A DNA stretch of 64,000 nt from Thermofilum sp. NZ13 (GTDB taxonomy: Archaea; Thermoproteota; Thermoprotei; Thermofilales; Thermofilaceae), in contig NDWX01000008.1 in NCBI GenBank assembly GCA_002855745.1, forward strand, positions 1-64,000. The letters run 5' to 3'. Positions 15,424 through 24,664 of this stretch are shown here, in pieces. Below the pieces are notes generated by a model, which searched no databases, was not told where the DNA came from, and saw only the letters and a program-made list of their open reading frames with translations. A program made the position numbers and the translations under genes. Numbering within the stretch: the first letter of the stretch is position 1; every line of letters starts with the position of its first letter.

Positions 15424-15831
15424 ATGCACAGCAGTGAGAAGCTGAAGGATAGCGCCGAGGTCCTAAGGAGGCTTAGCCGGGTCGTTGAGGACCCGGAGCT
15501 CCTCGAGGGCCTCTGCGCCATCATAGCCGATCTGGTGGAGGCCTTCAGGCCGCTCTCCGTCGTGGTCGCGGGCTCCCTGGCGAGGGGGAGGTTCGTGAAG
15601 GGGGTTAGCGACGTCGACCTGCTAGTGGTGGTCGAGCGCGTCAGGGACGAGGACAGGTTCCACCTGAGGGCTGTGGGCTCCACAGACGTGGAGATCACCG
15701 TGGTGGGACTCGACGAGCTCGTGGAGGCGGTGGGGCGCGGGAACCAGTTCTACAGGGAGTGCCTCGACGGCGTGGAGGTGTACGGCGAGCTTCTCCCGGA
15801 GCTGAGGCGCCGAGCCGGCCTGCACAGCTAA
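15424..15831 (+). CDS. MNT-type nucleotidyltransferase
   Basis: A 135-aa nucleotidyltransferase-fold protein: VVVAGSLARGRFVKGVSDVD carries the GSxARG and DxD metal-binding motifs (residues ~47-66), with a third acidic strand at DVEITVVGLDE. It is the size and type of minimal nucleotidyltransferases (MNT), which in several toxin-antitoxin systems AMPylate a HEPN toxin. A HEPN-like gene lies upstream at 14357, with only a minigene between. ATG 15424 is used; a GGTTATATTC box at 15395-15404 precedes it by about 25 bases. Confidence 0.8.
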   Translation: MHSSEKLKDSAEVLRRLSRVVEDPELLEGLCAIIADLVEAFRPLSVVVAGSLARGRFVKGVSDVDLLVVVERVRDEDRFHLRAVGSTDVEITVVGLDELVEAVGRGNQFYRECLDGVEVYGELLPELRRRAGLHS

Positions 15832-15996
15832 AAGCGCTCAAGGCCTGTCGCAGGGGATTCCCTTTTGCCCCGCAGTTGAGCGTCGGTTGTTAGTGGAGGC
15901 TCTTCAGCTACAAGCCCCTCAGGGGGTCCGGCGTCTAAGCTTGTGAGACTTCTAACCTGGAGGCTTCGAGAAAAAAATTAACGGGTGAAGGCTGGC

Positions 15997-16635
15997 TTAG
16001 GGCGGGGGTAGCGAGTTCTTCAGGAGGTGGACGTGCTCGTCTGTGAGGTCGGCCTGCGCGAAGGTCTCCAGCGATGCCTGCCCGCCCCTTACCGCGACCC
16101 TGTGGAAGAGGAACTTCTTCGCCGCGAGGTCGGCTGTGAAGACCCTCAATTCGGGTAGCGACTCGAGGTAGCTGGACAGCTCCCTGTCGGCCAGGACTGC
16201 CTGAAGCCTGTTGGTCGCGAGCCACGTCCTTACGTGGATCACGAGCCTGCCCCTGAAGCCGCTCCCCGACAGGGCCCTCAGGAAGTCGACGGTGTGCCTG
16301 TTCACGTCGGACATCCTGCTCTCGCCGCCGAAGAGGATCATGACGGTGTCTGGGCCCCAGGAAGCCACGCGGGAAGCGGTCTCGCGCGGGTTCGCGGGGT
16401 TGTACTCGAAGACGGACACCAGCTTCTCCCTCCTCCCGTTCAGCGCCCAGTAGGTGGCCGCGGTGGCCGATGCTATCGAGAGGCATATCCTGTCGTTCAA
16501 AGGCACCAGCGCAACCCTGCCAGCGCCCTTGAGCAGCTCAGAGCCGATGAAGTACCCGGTCAATGCGCGCAGGTAGACTTCTTCGCCGATTGTAAGCAGC
16601 CCAGCTGTAGCACCCTTATCCGACAACTTCCTCAC
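15997..16635 (-). CDS. protein of unknown function with a degraded paralogue nearby
   Basis: About 212 residues, not recognised. It looks like an alpha/beta (Rossmann-like) protein: GRVALVPLNDRICLSIAS, then DTVMILFGGESRMSD, then GRLVIHVRTWLATNRL. The C-terminal part (DEHVHLLKNSLPPP) has a frameshifted copy at 12508-12592. GTG 16635 is preferred: a TTTATAAAT box at 16658-16666 is 26 bases upstream of it and lies inside the longer frame that would start at ATG 16689. The function is unknown. Confidence 0.65.
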   Translation of the reverse strand: MRKLSDKGATAGLLTIGEEVYLRALTGYFIGSELLKGAGRVALVPLNDRICLSIASATAATYWALNGRREKLVSVFEYNPANPRETASRVASWGPDTVMILFGGESRMSDVNRHTVDFLRALSGSGFRGRLVIHVRTWLATNRLQAVLADRELSSYLESLPELRVFTADLAAKKFLFHRVAVRGGQASLETFAQADLTDEHVHLLKNSLPPP

Positions 16636-16972
16636 CGCTCGGACCAATTCGTTTAAATTTATAAATATTTGGTTGGTATATCTAACCATGAAACGCGTAT
16701 ATCAGTTAGGAAAGAAAAATCATCATCTACCCGTCTAATTCTATCGAGGGTAAACGCGCGATAATGAGGGCTGTGACACGCTACCTGAGAAATCCAGCGC
16801 AGCTACCTCTGCTGAGAGGGAACAGGGGTGCATTTTAGCGGCGGAGGGCTCAAACGCTGCTACACCCATCCTTCAGTAGAGGAAAATCGAGTTTACATCA
16901 AGGCCCGCACCTTTGATGGTTTGCGCGGGCACCTCCTCGAGGTCCCGGATCATTTTTGTGCGAGGCGGGAGC

Positions 16973-19300
16973 TTAGGGTGGCTTGATGGTGAGGTCTATG
17001 CTCACGTGTACGTCCACGCCTGTGAGCGCGCGTATGGCCTCTTCGATCATCGCCTCCAGCCCGCTGACCCGCGATAGCTCTTCGAGCCTGTTCACGTCGA
17101 GCCGGACGACTGCCCTCACGGCGTTCGCCCCCTCAACGCTGAGCTCCACGTCCTCCGGGAGCACGCCCAGGTGCGAGGCGACGACCTCCCTGGCGAGGAG
17201 CGTGAAGCCCCCTGCTAGCCTGCGCCGGGCTTCCAGCTGCGTGAAGGCTGAGGCGCTGTTAACCAGCACTAGGGTCAGGGTGAGCACCACCAGGAGCTTC
17301 GCCAGTAGGGTTGCTTCCCTCCCCCTTATCGGCTTGTAAAGTGCCACCCCGATGGCGGTCGCGAGGGCCACGGTGAAAAGCGCTGCGATGGAGCTCAGCA
17401 GGTGGATCCCGAGGATGTAGCCGAGGCTAAGCCACAGGAGGAACGAGGAGACAGCAACCCACGCCAGGCTCCCGGGGCTGCCTCTCCTCCTGTACTCCCT
17501 CACTTGGGAGGCTACGACTGCCGAAGCGGCGATTGCGAGCGCTGTGCTGGCGAGAAGCGCGGCCCACCTCGGCATAGCTGTCGGGAGGAGGGCTGTAAGG
17601 CTGTCCGCTACTGCCGCGATGACTGAGGCGTGCGCGCTGGAGAGGAGGTTGGATATGGTGCTCGTCGCCAGCGCGGCTAGGCCGAGGGAGGCTAGGGGGA
17701 GGAGGGCCGTCGAGTAGATCCTCCTGCCTATTTTCGCTAGAGCGTCGCCCAGGGAAGCCCCCCTCGCGACCCCTAGCACCGCGTCTGCCCACGCCTCGAC
17801 AAGGGCTAGGGACCCGAGGAGGGGGTTCCGGCCCCCGCCGTGCCTTTCCCACACGTGGCGGAAGACAGGTGCGAGTATGTAGATCTTCGCCACCAGGTAG
17901 CCGGTGATCATGAGGGCTAGCACGTTGATAGTGAGCAGGGAGGCTGCCCCGGTGAAGAGGCGGGGGTTGAGCATCGCTAACGAAACGCCCACCGCCGCGG
18001 CGGGCGGGACGAGAGCTATGGCTATCGCGGCCCCCACGAGGGGTCCCACCTCTCTCCTGTAGATCATTGAGAGGGACGCTACAGCGCCTGCGCACATCGC
18101 CACGGCCGCGTCGGCTAGGTTCGGCGAGCCCCTGGCCTCCAGCTCGGGGGTCGGCTGGAGGGGCACGAAGAGGCTGGCTGCCAGGGAGATGGCGAGCGAG
18201 GATAGAACTATCACCACTATCCCCACGGCGGTGTCCCTCAGCCCCCTGTAGAAGTAGCGCAGCGCCTCGCTGTTGCCCGGTGTGCGGGTTGCTAGGCTTG
18301 CGGCCCCCGCTACGGCGACGCCCATCAGGCTTGAGAGGAGCATCGAGCCTATTATGGCGGTCACGTTGTTGGTCATCAGGCCGATCGAGGCGAGGAAGGT
18401 GGCGAGGATGAGCCTCAGGTAGCCTCCTGGCTTCTCGAAGGAAGTGATCTCGCCTCCCGCGGCCTCGAGGATCTCGGATGCGTGCGCTGAGACCGCGTCG
18501 AGCACTTCTCCGTCTGGCTTACGGTCGGAGACGAGGCTGACCAGCTCGCGGTAGTCAGCCGCGTAGAGCGGGTAGAGTGCGACGAGGAGGAGCACAAGGA
18601 GCAGGAAGGCTGCGGCGAGCTTTGCCCAGAGGTAAGTTGCGTCGGCGGGGAACTTGAGCGAAGAGTCCAGGGGGACGAGGGCCGACCACACGAAGAGCTC
18701 GTAGCCTCCGGCAGACGAGGCGAGCCCGTATACTCGCTCTATGGACCTGTAGAGGTCTCCGTAGAGCAGGGCAGCTTCCTTAAGGTTCTCCCGAGCTGCC
18801 ACTAGCGCCGCTAGGCGGCTTAGACCCGTGTAGATCCTACTCCTCTCGCTGTCGATCTCGCCCAGGAGGGTGGAGTTCCTGACGACCGGCCTAACCCTGG
18901 AGAGCTCGCCCTCAACCTCGGACAGCCTGGAGACCAGCCGTAGCAGGCTCGCACGCGAGGGGGCAACGTACACCTCAGTGCTCGAGGCTGCGCTCGCGCT
19001 CGCCGCGGATACGGTGACCGCGGCGGTGTAGACGCCAGGCTGGAGCCTGACGACGGGCACCGCGACGTAATCGGAGCCGCTGAGGTTAACCCGTAGCGTC
19101 TTCTCGAAGGCCAAGCCACCACCCTTGAGGCTCAGGCTCACCTGGGTAGGCCCGGCGACGCCGGTCACTCTAACGGTGATGTCGAAGCCTGCTGAATCGT
19201 CAACCCACCTTGGTACTTCGAGGAGCACCTGAAGCGGTTGCGCAAGCAGAAGGGGCGGGAAGAGCAGTGTGAGTAGCAGAACGCCCGCTGTCCTAAGCAC
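16973..19300 (-). CDS. DUF389 membrane protein with an extracellular Ig-like domain
   Basis: A 775-aa protein. Residues 1-20 are a signal peptide (TAGVLLLTLLFPPLLLAQP); ~25-110 is an immunoglobulin-like beta domain; ~115-200 is helical; a membrane segment lies at ~225-245. The DUF389 core follows at ~275-475 (LILATFLASIGLMTNNVTAI, continuing IIGSMLLSSLMG), then further membrane helices to ~660 and a soluble C-terminal domain ending VDVHVSIDLTIKPP. DUF389 proteins have unknown transport-like functions; a fused secreted N-terminal domain is not typical. GTG 19300 follows a GCTTATTAAG box at 19323-19332, so the mRNA is likely leaderless. It is divergent from the C25-type protease gene. Confidence 0.8.
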   Translation of the reverse strand: MLRTAGVLLLTLLFPPLLLAQPLQVLLEVPRWVDDSAGFDITVRVTGVAGPTQVSLSLKGGGLAFEKTLRVNLSGSDYVAVPVVRLQPGVYTAAVTVSAASASAASSTEVYVAPSRASLLRLVSRLSEVEGELSRVRPVVRNSTLLGEIDSERSRIYTGLSRLAALVAARENLKEAALLYGDLYRSIERVYGLASSAGGYELFVWSALVPLDSSLKFPADATYLWAKLAAAFLLLVLLLVALYPLYAADYRELVSLVSDRKPDGEVLDAVSAHASEILEAAGGEITSFEKPGGYLRLILATFLASIGLMTNNVTAIIGSMLLSSLMGVAVAGAASLATRTPGNSEALRYFYRGLRDTAVGIVVIVLSSLAISLAASLFVPLQPTPELEARGSPNLADAAVAMCAGAVASLSMIYRREVGPLVGAAIAIALVPPAAAVGVSLAMLNPRLFTGAASLLTINVLALMITGYLVAKIYILAPVFRHVWERHGGGRNPLLGSLALVEAWADAVLGVARGASLGDALAKIGRRIYSTALLPLASLGLAALATSTISNLLSSAHASVIAAVADSLTALLPTAMPRWAALLASTALAIAASAVVASQVREYRRRGSPGSLAWVAVSSFLLWLSLGYILGIHLLSSIAALFTVALATAIGVALYKPIRGREATLLAKLLVVLTLTLVLVNSASAFTQLEARRRLAGGFTLLAREVVASHLGVLPEDVELSVEGANAVRAVVRLDVNRLEELSRVSGLEAMIEEAIRALTGVDVHVSIDLTIKPP

Positions 19301-19395
19301 AGCAAAGCAGATGAGGGCCCGCTTAATAAGCTTGCCTCACCGAACATAACATAAGATAAAAAATAAATACAAGTGTTAAAAAATAAATTTCCTGT

Positions 19396-22300
19396 ATGAG
19401 GAGTTACACAAGAACTCTGATATCTTTAGTGCTTCTAGCAGTCCTTCTAACCGCCTTTGCGGCTCGCACCCCCCGCTTCTCCGCCGCCCCCAACGGCCCT
19501 AAAACCCTTACCTCCAGCCTCGCTTTCAAGGCGCCCTCCTTAGTGAAGGCACCCGTAGAGGGCTACGAGGTGGTCAGCGTAGTGGACACCCAGCCCTATC
19601 TGAGGCCGGGAGCACCAATAGTGCCTGTGAAGGTCATTAAGTTCGAGCTCCCCTACCACGCCGAAGTTCTCTCAGTGAAGGTGAGCTACCGGGAGGCCCA
19701 GCTCCCTGGAAAGCACAGGCTACTCCCCTCACCGCAACCCGTTAGGCTTGACAAGGCGAAGAACGCCACCGCGCGGGAGGTCTACGTAGAGGACCCGAAG
19801 ATTTACAGCTCAAAGGCCCCGTACCCGGGCAAGGTCTACGAGTACGAGGTCCACCGCGGCTTGAACGCTCGCGGCGAGAGAGCGACAATCGTAGTTGTCA
19901 GGATATTCCCCGTCCAGTACGTGCCCGCGGAGGGGCGGATCAGCTACATCAGCTCCGCCGAGGTGACGGTCGAGTACACTTCCAGCGAGGAGCCCAAGCC
20001 CCTACTGGACTTGAACCTAGTCATCATATCTCCCCCCGAGCTCAGCCCCTACGCCAACCAGCTGGCCGAGATCAAGAACCAGACTGGCCTGAAGTCGATC
20101 GTCGTGACAACCGACTGGATATACAGCAACTACCAGGGCGTCGACAAGCCGGAGAAGATCAGGAACTACCTGAAGGACCTCGCCTCCCAGACGGGAAGCC
20201 TTTACGTGATCCTCTTCGGCGACACAAACCTCATCCCAACCCGCAGGGTGCACTGGAGCGGGATCGAGGACTACGCTTGGATCAACCCCTACGTTGAGAC
20301 CGACCTCTACTACGCCGACCTTGACGGCTCCTGGAACGCGGACGGCGACAGCGACTGGGGTGAGCCCGGGGAGGACGGCGTTGATGGCTACCCGGACATC
20401 GTAGTCGGCAGGCTCCCTGTGAGGGACGAGGCCACCGCTATGGCCGTCGTGAGCAAGATCGCCGGGTACCAGCCCGAAAACAGCTGGTTCAGGAGGATCC
20501 TGTTGCTCGGCACCGTGACCTTCTGGGATCCGCTGCGGCCTGAGGGCGAGATAACCAAGGACTACATCGAGCAGTACGCCCTGCCTGAGGACTTCTCGTG
20601 GACCAAGCTCTACGAGGGGCTGGGCAACCTCACCCGCAGCAACGTGATCCGGGAGATCAGCAACGGCTACGGGTTCGTCAACTTCGCGGGGCACGGCAAC
20701 ACATGGCTCTGGTGGTTTGGGAGCTGGTCTGATGAAGGGTACTTTACATCAGGTGACGTCTTCTTCTTCCTCGGAAACGGGAACAAGACAGCTGTTGTCT
20801 TCGCGTCAGCCTGCTTGACGAACGACTTCGCGGACACCGACGTGGCGATCTCGGAGGCATTCATCCTCCACAGGGGAGGGGCGATAGCCTACGTTGGAGC
20901 AGCCGAGTTAGCCTATGCTTACATCGGGTACTGGACCACCTACGGGTTAAGCAATGCTTTAGACGTGATGTTCATTAGATCGTTCAAGGTCCTCGAGAAC
21001 GCTACAGCGCTATTGCCGGGCCCCAGCCCCGGGCTCATGCACGCCCTCGCCCTAGAGGAGTACCTGAGCACCTTCGGGACGGGCTGGGACCTCGACTGGT
21101 ACACCGTAGTGGAGTACGGCTCGCTCATCGGCGACCCCTCTGCAATCCTAAAGGGCGCAGGTAGCCCTCCGCCGCCCCCGCCCGAGCCGGTGCTCAGGGG
21201 CTGGGTGCTCGACCCTAACCAGCAGCCCGTCGCCGGCGCTGTGGTCAGGCTGTACGACTACTTCAGCGGCCAGTTGCTCTACGAGACGGTCGCTACGGAC
21301 GGGTACTACGAGTTCCGGGGCATCAGCTCGGGCACCTACCGCCTGAACGCGAGCAAAGGCGATGCCTGGGGCACCAGGACCTTCTACTACCCGCGAGTCC
21401 CCATGACCGTCAACGTCACGGTCCAGGAGATAAAGCTCGTGCCCAACACCGTCCTCATCGTGGTGGACGACGACGCAAGGTTTAAGCCAGACGAGGGCTT
21501 CTGGCCCGAGGAGTTCGAGGCCGTAGCGTCCTCCCTCGGGTTCAGCGTCTTCGTGTGGAGGGAGAGTGAGCTCGGGGAGCCGCCCCTGGACATGCTCCTC
21601 AACGCGAACGTCCCTCTGGTGGTCTGGCACTCGGGAACAGGCTATTGGTGGGCGGTCAGCCCCACGGAGGCGGGCACGCTCATACAGTTCGTCGAGGCCG
21701 GAGGCAGGCTCCTCTTGGAGGGCGAGGACATCGGACTCGACCACGGGTGCGACGAGTTCATGGTGAGGGTCGCCCACGCCTGCTACCTCGTTGACAATGC
21801 TGGGGCAGGTCCCGTCGAGGCTACGCTGCTCCACCCGGTGACGAGCGGCATATCTGTCCTTGCTTTCTCCGCGCAACCCCCATGGCCTGATGGCGTCTAC
21901 CCCGTCAACGGGGGGGTTGAGGTAATGCGCTACACCGGCACAGACTACTCTGCCGTAGTGGTCTACGACGGCCTGCCGCTGGGCTCCAACGCGAGGGTCG
22001 TCTACGTGGCCTTCCCCGTCCACTACCTCAACGCCTCAGACCGCGACGCGCTCCTGAGGAACGCCCTGAGGTGGCTCTCGACGTCCGTCTACCTCGTGCC
22101 GAGGACTGACAAGGCAGTGTACCAGGCTGGCTCCCAGGTGCTGCTCTCGGCAACGGTGTACAACGCCTCCACCCCGCTCCCGGGCTTAAACGTAACCGCG
22201 GAGGTCTACCGCCCCGACGGGAGCCTGCTAGCAAGGGTGGCAATGCAGGACGAGGGCAACGGGACGTACTCCGGGATTGTGCAGATACCTTCAGCCGCGC

Positions 22301-22965
22301 CCATTGGAGACTACCTGGTTAGGGTGTACGCCATGCGCGCAGGCGAGGTTGCGGCCTACGGTCAAGCGGCGTTTAAGGTGGTGCTAAATTACTGGGGCCT
22401 CGGCCCTAAGTTCGACGTTGTCTCCGTCCTCTACTCGGCTGGGAGCTCAGTTCTGGTCGTGAACGCCTCGAGTGAAGCTGGGCTGCCGGTGCTCGCGGTC
22501 TACTATGTGCTCTGCTCGCAGGGCTCCTGCACCGGCTTCGCAGCGCAGCCAGCCGACGGCAGCTTCGGCGGTGCGTGGGAGGTGGTGCTCCTCAACATCA
22601 GCTCCAGCCAGCTGGCCGTGGGCGAGTACAGCGTCTACGTCTACACCGACTTCCTCGGCACGGGTCTCGGCAACGAGAGCGAGTGGTTGCTCCTCGCAAG
22701 GGCGCACGTCCGGGAGCTCGCCGCCCGTTACAACCTGATAGCGCTGAGCGGGGAACAGTTGTTGCCGATGCGCGCCTCAGACCTCGCCGCGGCCGTCGGT
22801 GGGAGCCTGCAGGCGGTCTGGAAGTGGGACGTTTCTGCGCAGAGGTTCTCCGGCTTCATCCCCGGGGTCAGCACCCCGGACAAGGACTTCCAGCTTGAGA
22901 GGGGTTATGGCTACTTCGTGTACCTCACTTTGCCTGCTCGGTGGGTTGAAGTAAACAAGGGGTGA
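19396..22965 (+). CDS. secreted C25 (gingipain-like) peptidase, multi-domain
   Basis: A 1189-aa protein with a signal peptide (residues ~5-25) and a long propeptide-like region. The catalytic domain of peptidase family C25 spans about residues 210-600: Asp-rich strand DLYYADLDGSW, DIVVGRLPVRD, catalytic His in FVNFAGHGNTW (near 432) and catalytic Cys in VFASACLTNDF (near 473). After a proline-rich linker (~595-603) come a carboxypeptidase-regulatory-like beta sandwich (RGWVLDPNQQPVAGAVVRLY), a class I glutamine-amidotransferase-like region (~690-890) and an Ig/macroglobulin-type domain (~895-1000). There is no C-terminal membrane anchor. The stop overlaps the start of the next gene, whose product is membrane-anchored, so the two likely form a surface complex. 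It is A+T-poor apart from the promoter region before ATG 19396. Confidence 0.85.
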   Translation: MRSYTRTLISLVLLAVLLTAFAARTPRFSAAPNGPKTLTSSLAFKAPSLVKAPVEGYEVVSVVDTQPYLRPGAPIVPVKVIKFELPYHAEVLSVKVSYREAQLPGKHRLLPSPQPVRLDKAKNATAREVYVEDPKIYSSKAPYPGKVYEYEVHRGLNARGERATIVVVRIFPVQYVPAEGRISYISSAEVTVEYTSSEEPKPLLDLNLVIISPPELSPYANQLAEIKNQTGLKSIVVTTDWIYSNYQGVDKPEKIRNYLKDLASQTGSLYVILFGDTNLIPTRRVHWSGIEDYAWINPYVETDLYYADLDGSWNADGDSDWGEPGEDGVDGYPDIVVGRLPVRDEATAMAVVSKIAGYQPENSWFRRILLLGTVTFWDPLRPEGEITKDYIEQYALPEDFSWTKLYEGLGNLTRSNVIREISNGYGFVNFAGHGNTWLWWFGSWSDEGYFTSGDVFFFLGNGNKTAVVFASACLTNDFADTDVAISEAFILHRGGAIAYVGAAELAYAYIGYWTTYGLSNALDVMFIRSFKVLENATALLPGPSPGLMHALALEEYLSTFGTGWDLDWYTVVEYGSLIGDPSAILKGAGSPPPPPPEPVLRGWVLDPNQQPVAGAVVRLYDYFSGQLLYETVATDGYYEFRGISSGTYRLNASKGDAWGTRTFYYPRVPMTVNVTVQEIKLVPNTVLIVVDDDARFKPDEGFWPEEFEAVASSLGFSVFVWRESELGEPPLDMLLNANVPLVVWHSGTGYWWAVSPTEAGTLIQFVEAGGRLLLEGEDIGLDHGCDEFMVRVAHACYLVDNAGAGPVEATLLHPVTSGISVLAFSAQPPWPDGVYPVNGGVEVMRYTGTDYSAVVVYDGLPLGSNARVVYVAFPVHYLNASDRDALLRNALRWLSTSVYLVPRTDKAVYQAGSQVLLSATVYNASTPLPGLNVTAEVYRPDGSLLARVAMQDEGNGTYSGIVQIPSAAPIGDYLVRVYAMRAGEVAAYGQAAFKVVLNYWGLGPKFDVVSVLYSAGSSVLVVNASSEAGLPVLAVYYVLCSQGSCTGFAAQPADGSFGGAWEVVLLNISSSQLAVGEYSVYVYTDFLGTGLGNESEWLLLARAHVRELAARYNLIALSGEQLLPMRASDLAAAVGGSLQAVWKWDVSAQRFSGFIPGVSTPDKDFQLERGYGYFVYLTLPARWVEVNKG

Positions 22966-24263
22966 CCGTCGTGTCGGCGAGGAAGGCTCTTACCCTGCTC
23001 GTCGTCGCGGCGCTGGTGCTCTCGCTACTGCTTAAGCACGTGAGCGCGCAGGTTCCGGTGACCGTCTGGGGTTACATCAAGATGCCTGATGGATCTCCGG
23101 CCGCCGGAGCCTCTGTGACTGTTAAGGCTGGCTCAGTTACCGCTTCCACGACGGCAGGCTCGGATGGAAAGTATCAGGTTGACCTGACGGTCCCCTCAGT
23201 CCCCGTCACGGTTACTGTCACTGCGGTGAAGGGCGAGTACAGCGGCTCGGCCTCAAAGACCGGTGAGGGCGTGATAAGGATCGACGTAGTGCTCCAGAAG
23301 GCCGCCCCGCCTCCACCTCCGCCTCCATCGAAAAAATTGACCAGACTATCTATCACCGCCTACCCGGTGTCCTGCGTTCGCGGCGAAGCCGTCACGATCA
23401 TCGGCAACATCACACCAGCTATGAAGGTCAGCGTCACTCTGAGCATTAAGGCTCCCAATGGCTCTAGAATTAACGTCGAGCTACAGACCGACGACAAGGG
23501 TTCGTTCAGCTACACCTTTACCCCTGATTCGGTGGGGGTTTGGGAAGCCTTCGCTAGCTTCCCGGGAAACAGCGAGTATCAGGGCTCAACTAGCCCGACT
23601 GTTCAGATCGCGGTTAAGAACCCGACGCGCCTCACCCTCAGCGCTCTTGCGACTCAGCCGAAGAGCGTTACCCTTGTCGGGGAACTAACACCCAGCGTGG
23701 AGGGCGCCGCGGTCTTGATCTACGTGAGCATCGATAACGGAAAGACGTGGCTCAACTATACGAGAGCTTTGACGGGTAGCGATGGGAGGTTCAGGATCAT
23801 CTTAAACATCACCGTTAGCGGTAGCCTTCTCTTCAAGGCCGTGTTCCCGGGATCCGAGCTTCTCGCACCAGCTGAGGCAACGGCGCTTCCTGCCATGGTG
23901 CTTTCCGAAGCTGAGGTGAGGCTGGGAGAGCAGCTGGCCAACCTGCAGAAGCAGAACCAGGAGCTCAACCGCACCCTGGCCGCACTCACCGCCGAGAAGG
24001 CGAGCCTGGAGGAAAAGGTTCAAAGCATTACAAGGGAGAAGGCAGACCTGGAGAACCAGCTGCAGAGCGCGAAAAGAGACCTCGAACAGCTCAGGGGCGA
24101 GGCTGAAGGGCTCAGAAGGGAGGTTGATGCTCTGAGGACAATGACCTACGTGGGCATCCCCCTTGCCGGCGTAGCAGGTGCGGCCCTCGGCTTGATCATC
24201 GGTACGAGGCGCCGCTCTCAGGTGCAACGCCCCGTTGAACCGAAGCCAGCGCGGGGTCAATAG
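22962..24263 (+). CDS. surface protein: beta domains, coiled coil and C-terminal membrane anchor
   Basis: A 433-aa protein: signal peptide (KALTLLVVAALVLSLLLK), a carboxypeptidase-regulatory-like beta domain (~30-112), a seven-proline linker, two Ig-like domains (~125-218 and ~220-310), a coiled coil (~315-395; ENQLQSAKRDLEQLRGEAEG), a membrane segment (YVGIPLAGVAGAALGLIIG) and a short positively charged cytoplasmic tail. It overlaps the C25-type peptidase by four bases (GTGA), so production is coupled; it may tether the peptidase or present its substrate (inference). A T-rich stretch at 24278-24299 may end the transcript. S-layer-stalk-like proteins of this build are known in archaea. Confidence 0.8.
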   Translation: MTVVSARKALTLLVVAALVLSLLLKHVSAQVPVTVWGYIKMPDGSPAAGASVTVKAGSVTASTTAGSDGKYQVDLTVPSVPVTVTVTAVKGEYSGSASKTGEGVIRIDVVLQKAAPPPPPPPSKKLTRLSITAYPVSCVRGEAVTIIGNITPAMKVSVTLSIKAPNGSRINVELQTDDKGSFSYTFTPDSVGVWEAFASFPGNSEYQGSTSPTVQIAVKNPTRLTLSALATQPKSVTLVGELTPSVEGAAVLIYVSIDNGKTWLNYTRALTGSDGRFRIILNITVSGSLLFKAVFPGSELLAPAEATALPAMVLSEAEVRLGEQLANLQKQNQELNRTLAALTAEKASLEEKVQSITREKADLENQLQSAKRDLEQLRGEAEGLRREVDALRTMTYVGIPLAGVAGAALGLIIGTRRRSQVQRPVEPKPARGQ

Positions 24264-24664
24264 GTAAACCTAAAAACCTTCTTCTTTACTACTTATTTTC
24301 GAAATCATTACTTTTGAGTGACTCTCTTCTCGCTAGGTGGTGGGGTGCGAGCTTCTCGGCGCTCAAATGAAATTCACCGGGGTATAGTTTAAGGAAGCTG
24401 AAAGTAGGAATAGGGGAAAATCTGCTTCATTCGAAGAGAAGTTGCCCTAGGATTTTCAAATTGTTCTTACGAAAGTGGGATGGTCGTTTTACTCATGATA
24501 GCTGGTTTGGCGCTATCAGGGGGAGATGTACACCAAGTGACAAGTCTAGGCGAAGCGTTGCTCGGGGGCAGCGGTTTACGAGTTTTACCGTTCACCGCTG
24601 TAAGGGCGTTAGGGTTGACTCAATATGATTAAAACCCGCTTGGCTCAGCAACTCTAGGTGTCGC
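24264..24664. other. 401-base intergenic region, possible 50-aa ORF at 24480-24632
   Basis: A T-rich run (24278-24299) follows the surface-protein gene and may be a terminator. A short frame from ATG 24480 to TAA 24632 (MVVLLMIAGLALSGGDVHQV...) has reasonable codon use but no match I recognise. A hairpin GCTCAA/TTGAGC at 24663-24679 overlaps the 3' end of the next (minus-strand) gene. Nothing else is evident. Confidence 0.3.

Noticed and set aside
18067-18411. Arg/Ser-rich frame antisense to the DUF389 gene
   Set aside because: A shadow of the GC-rich membrane protein gene on the other strand; many similar shadows occur throughout.
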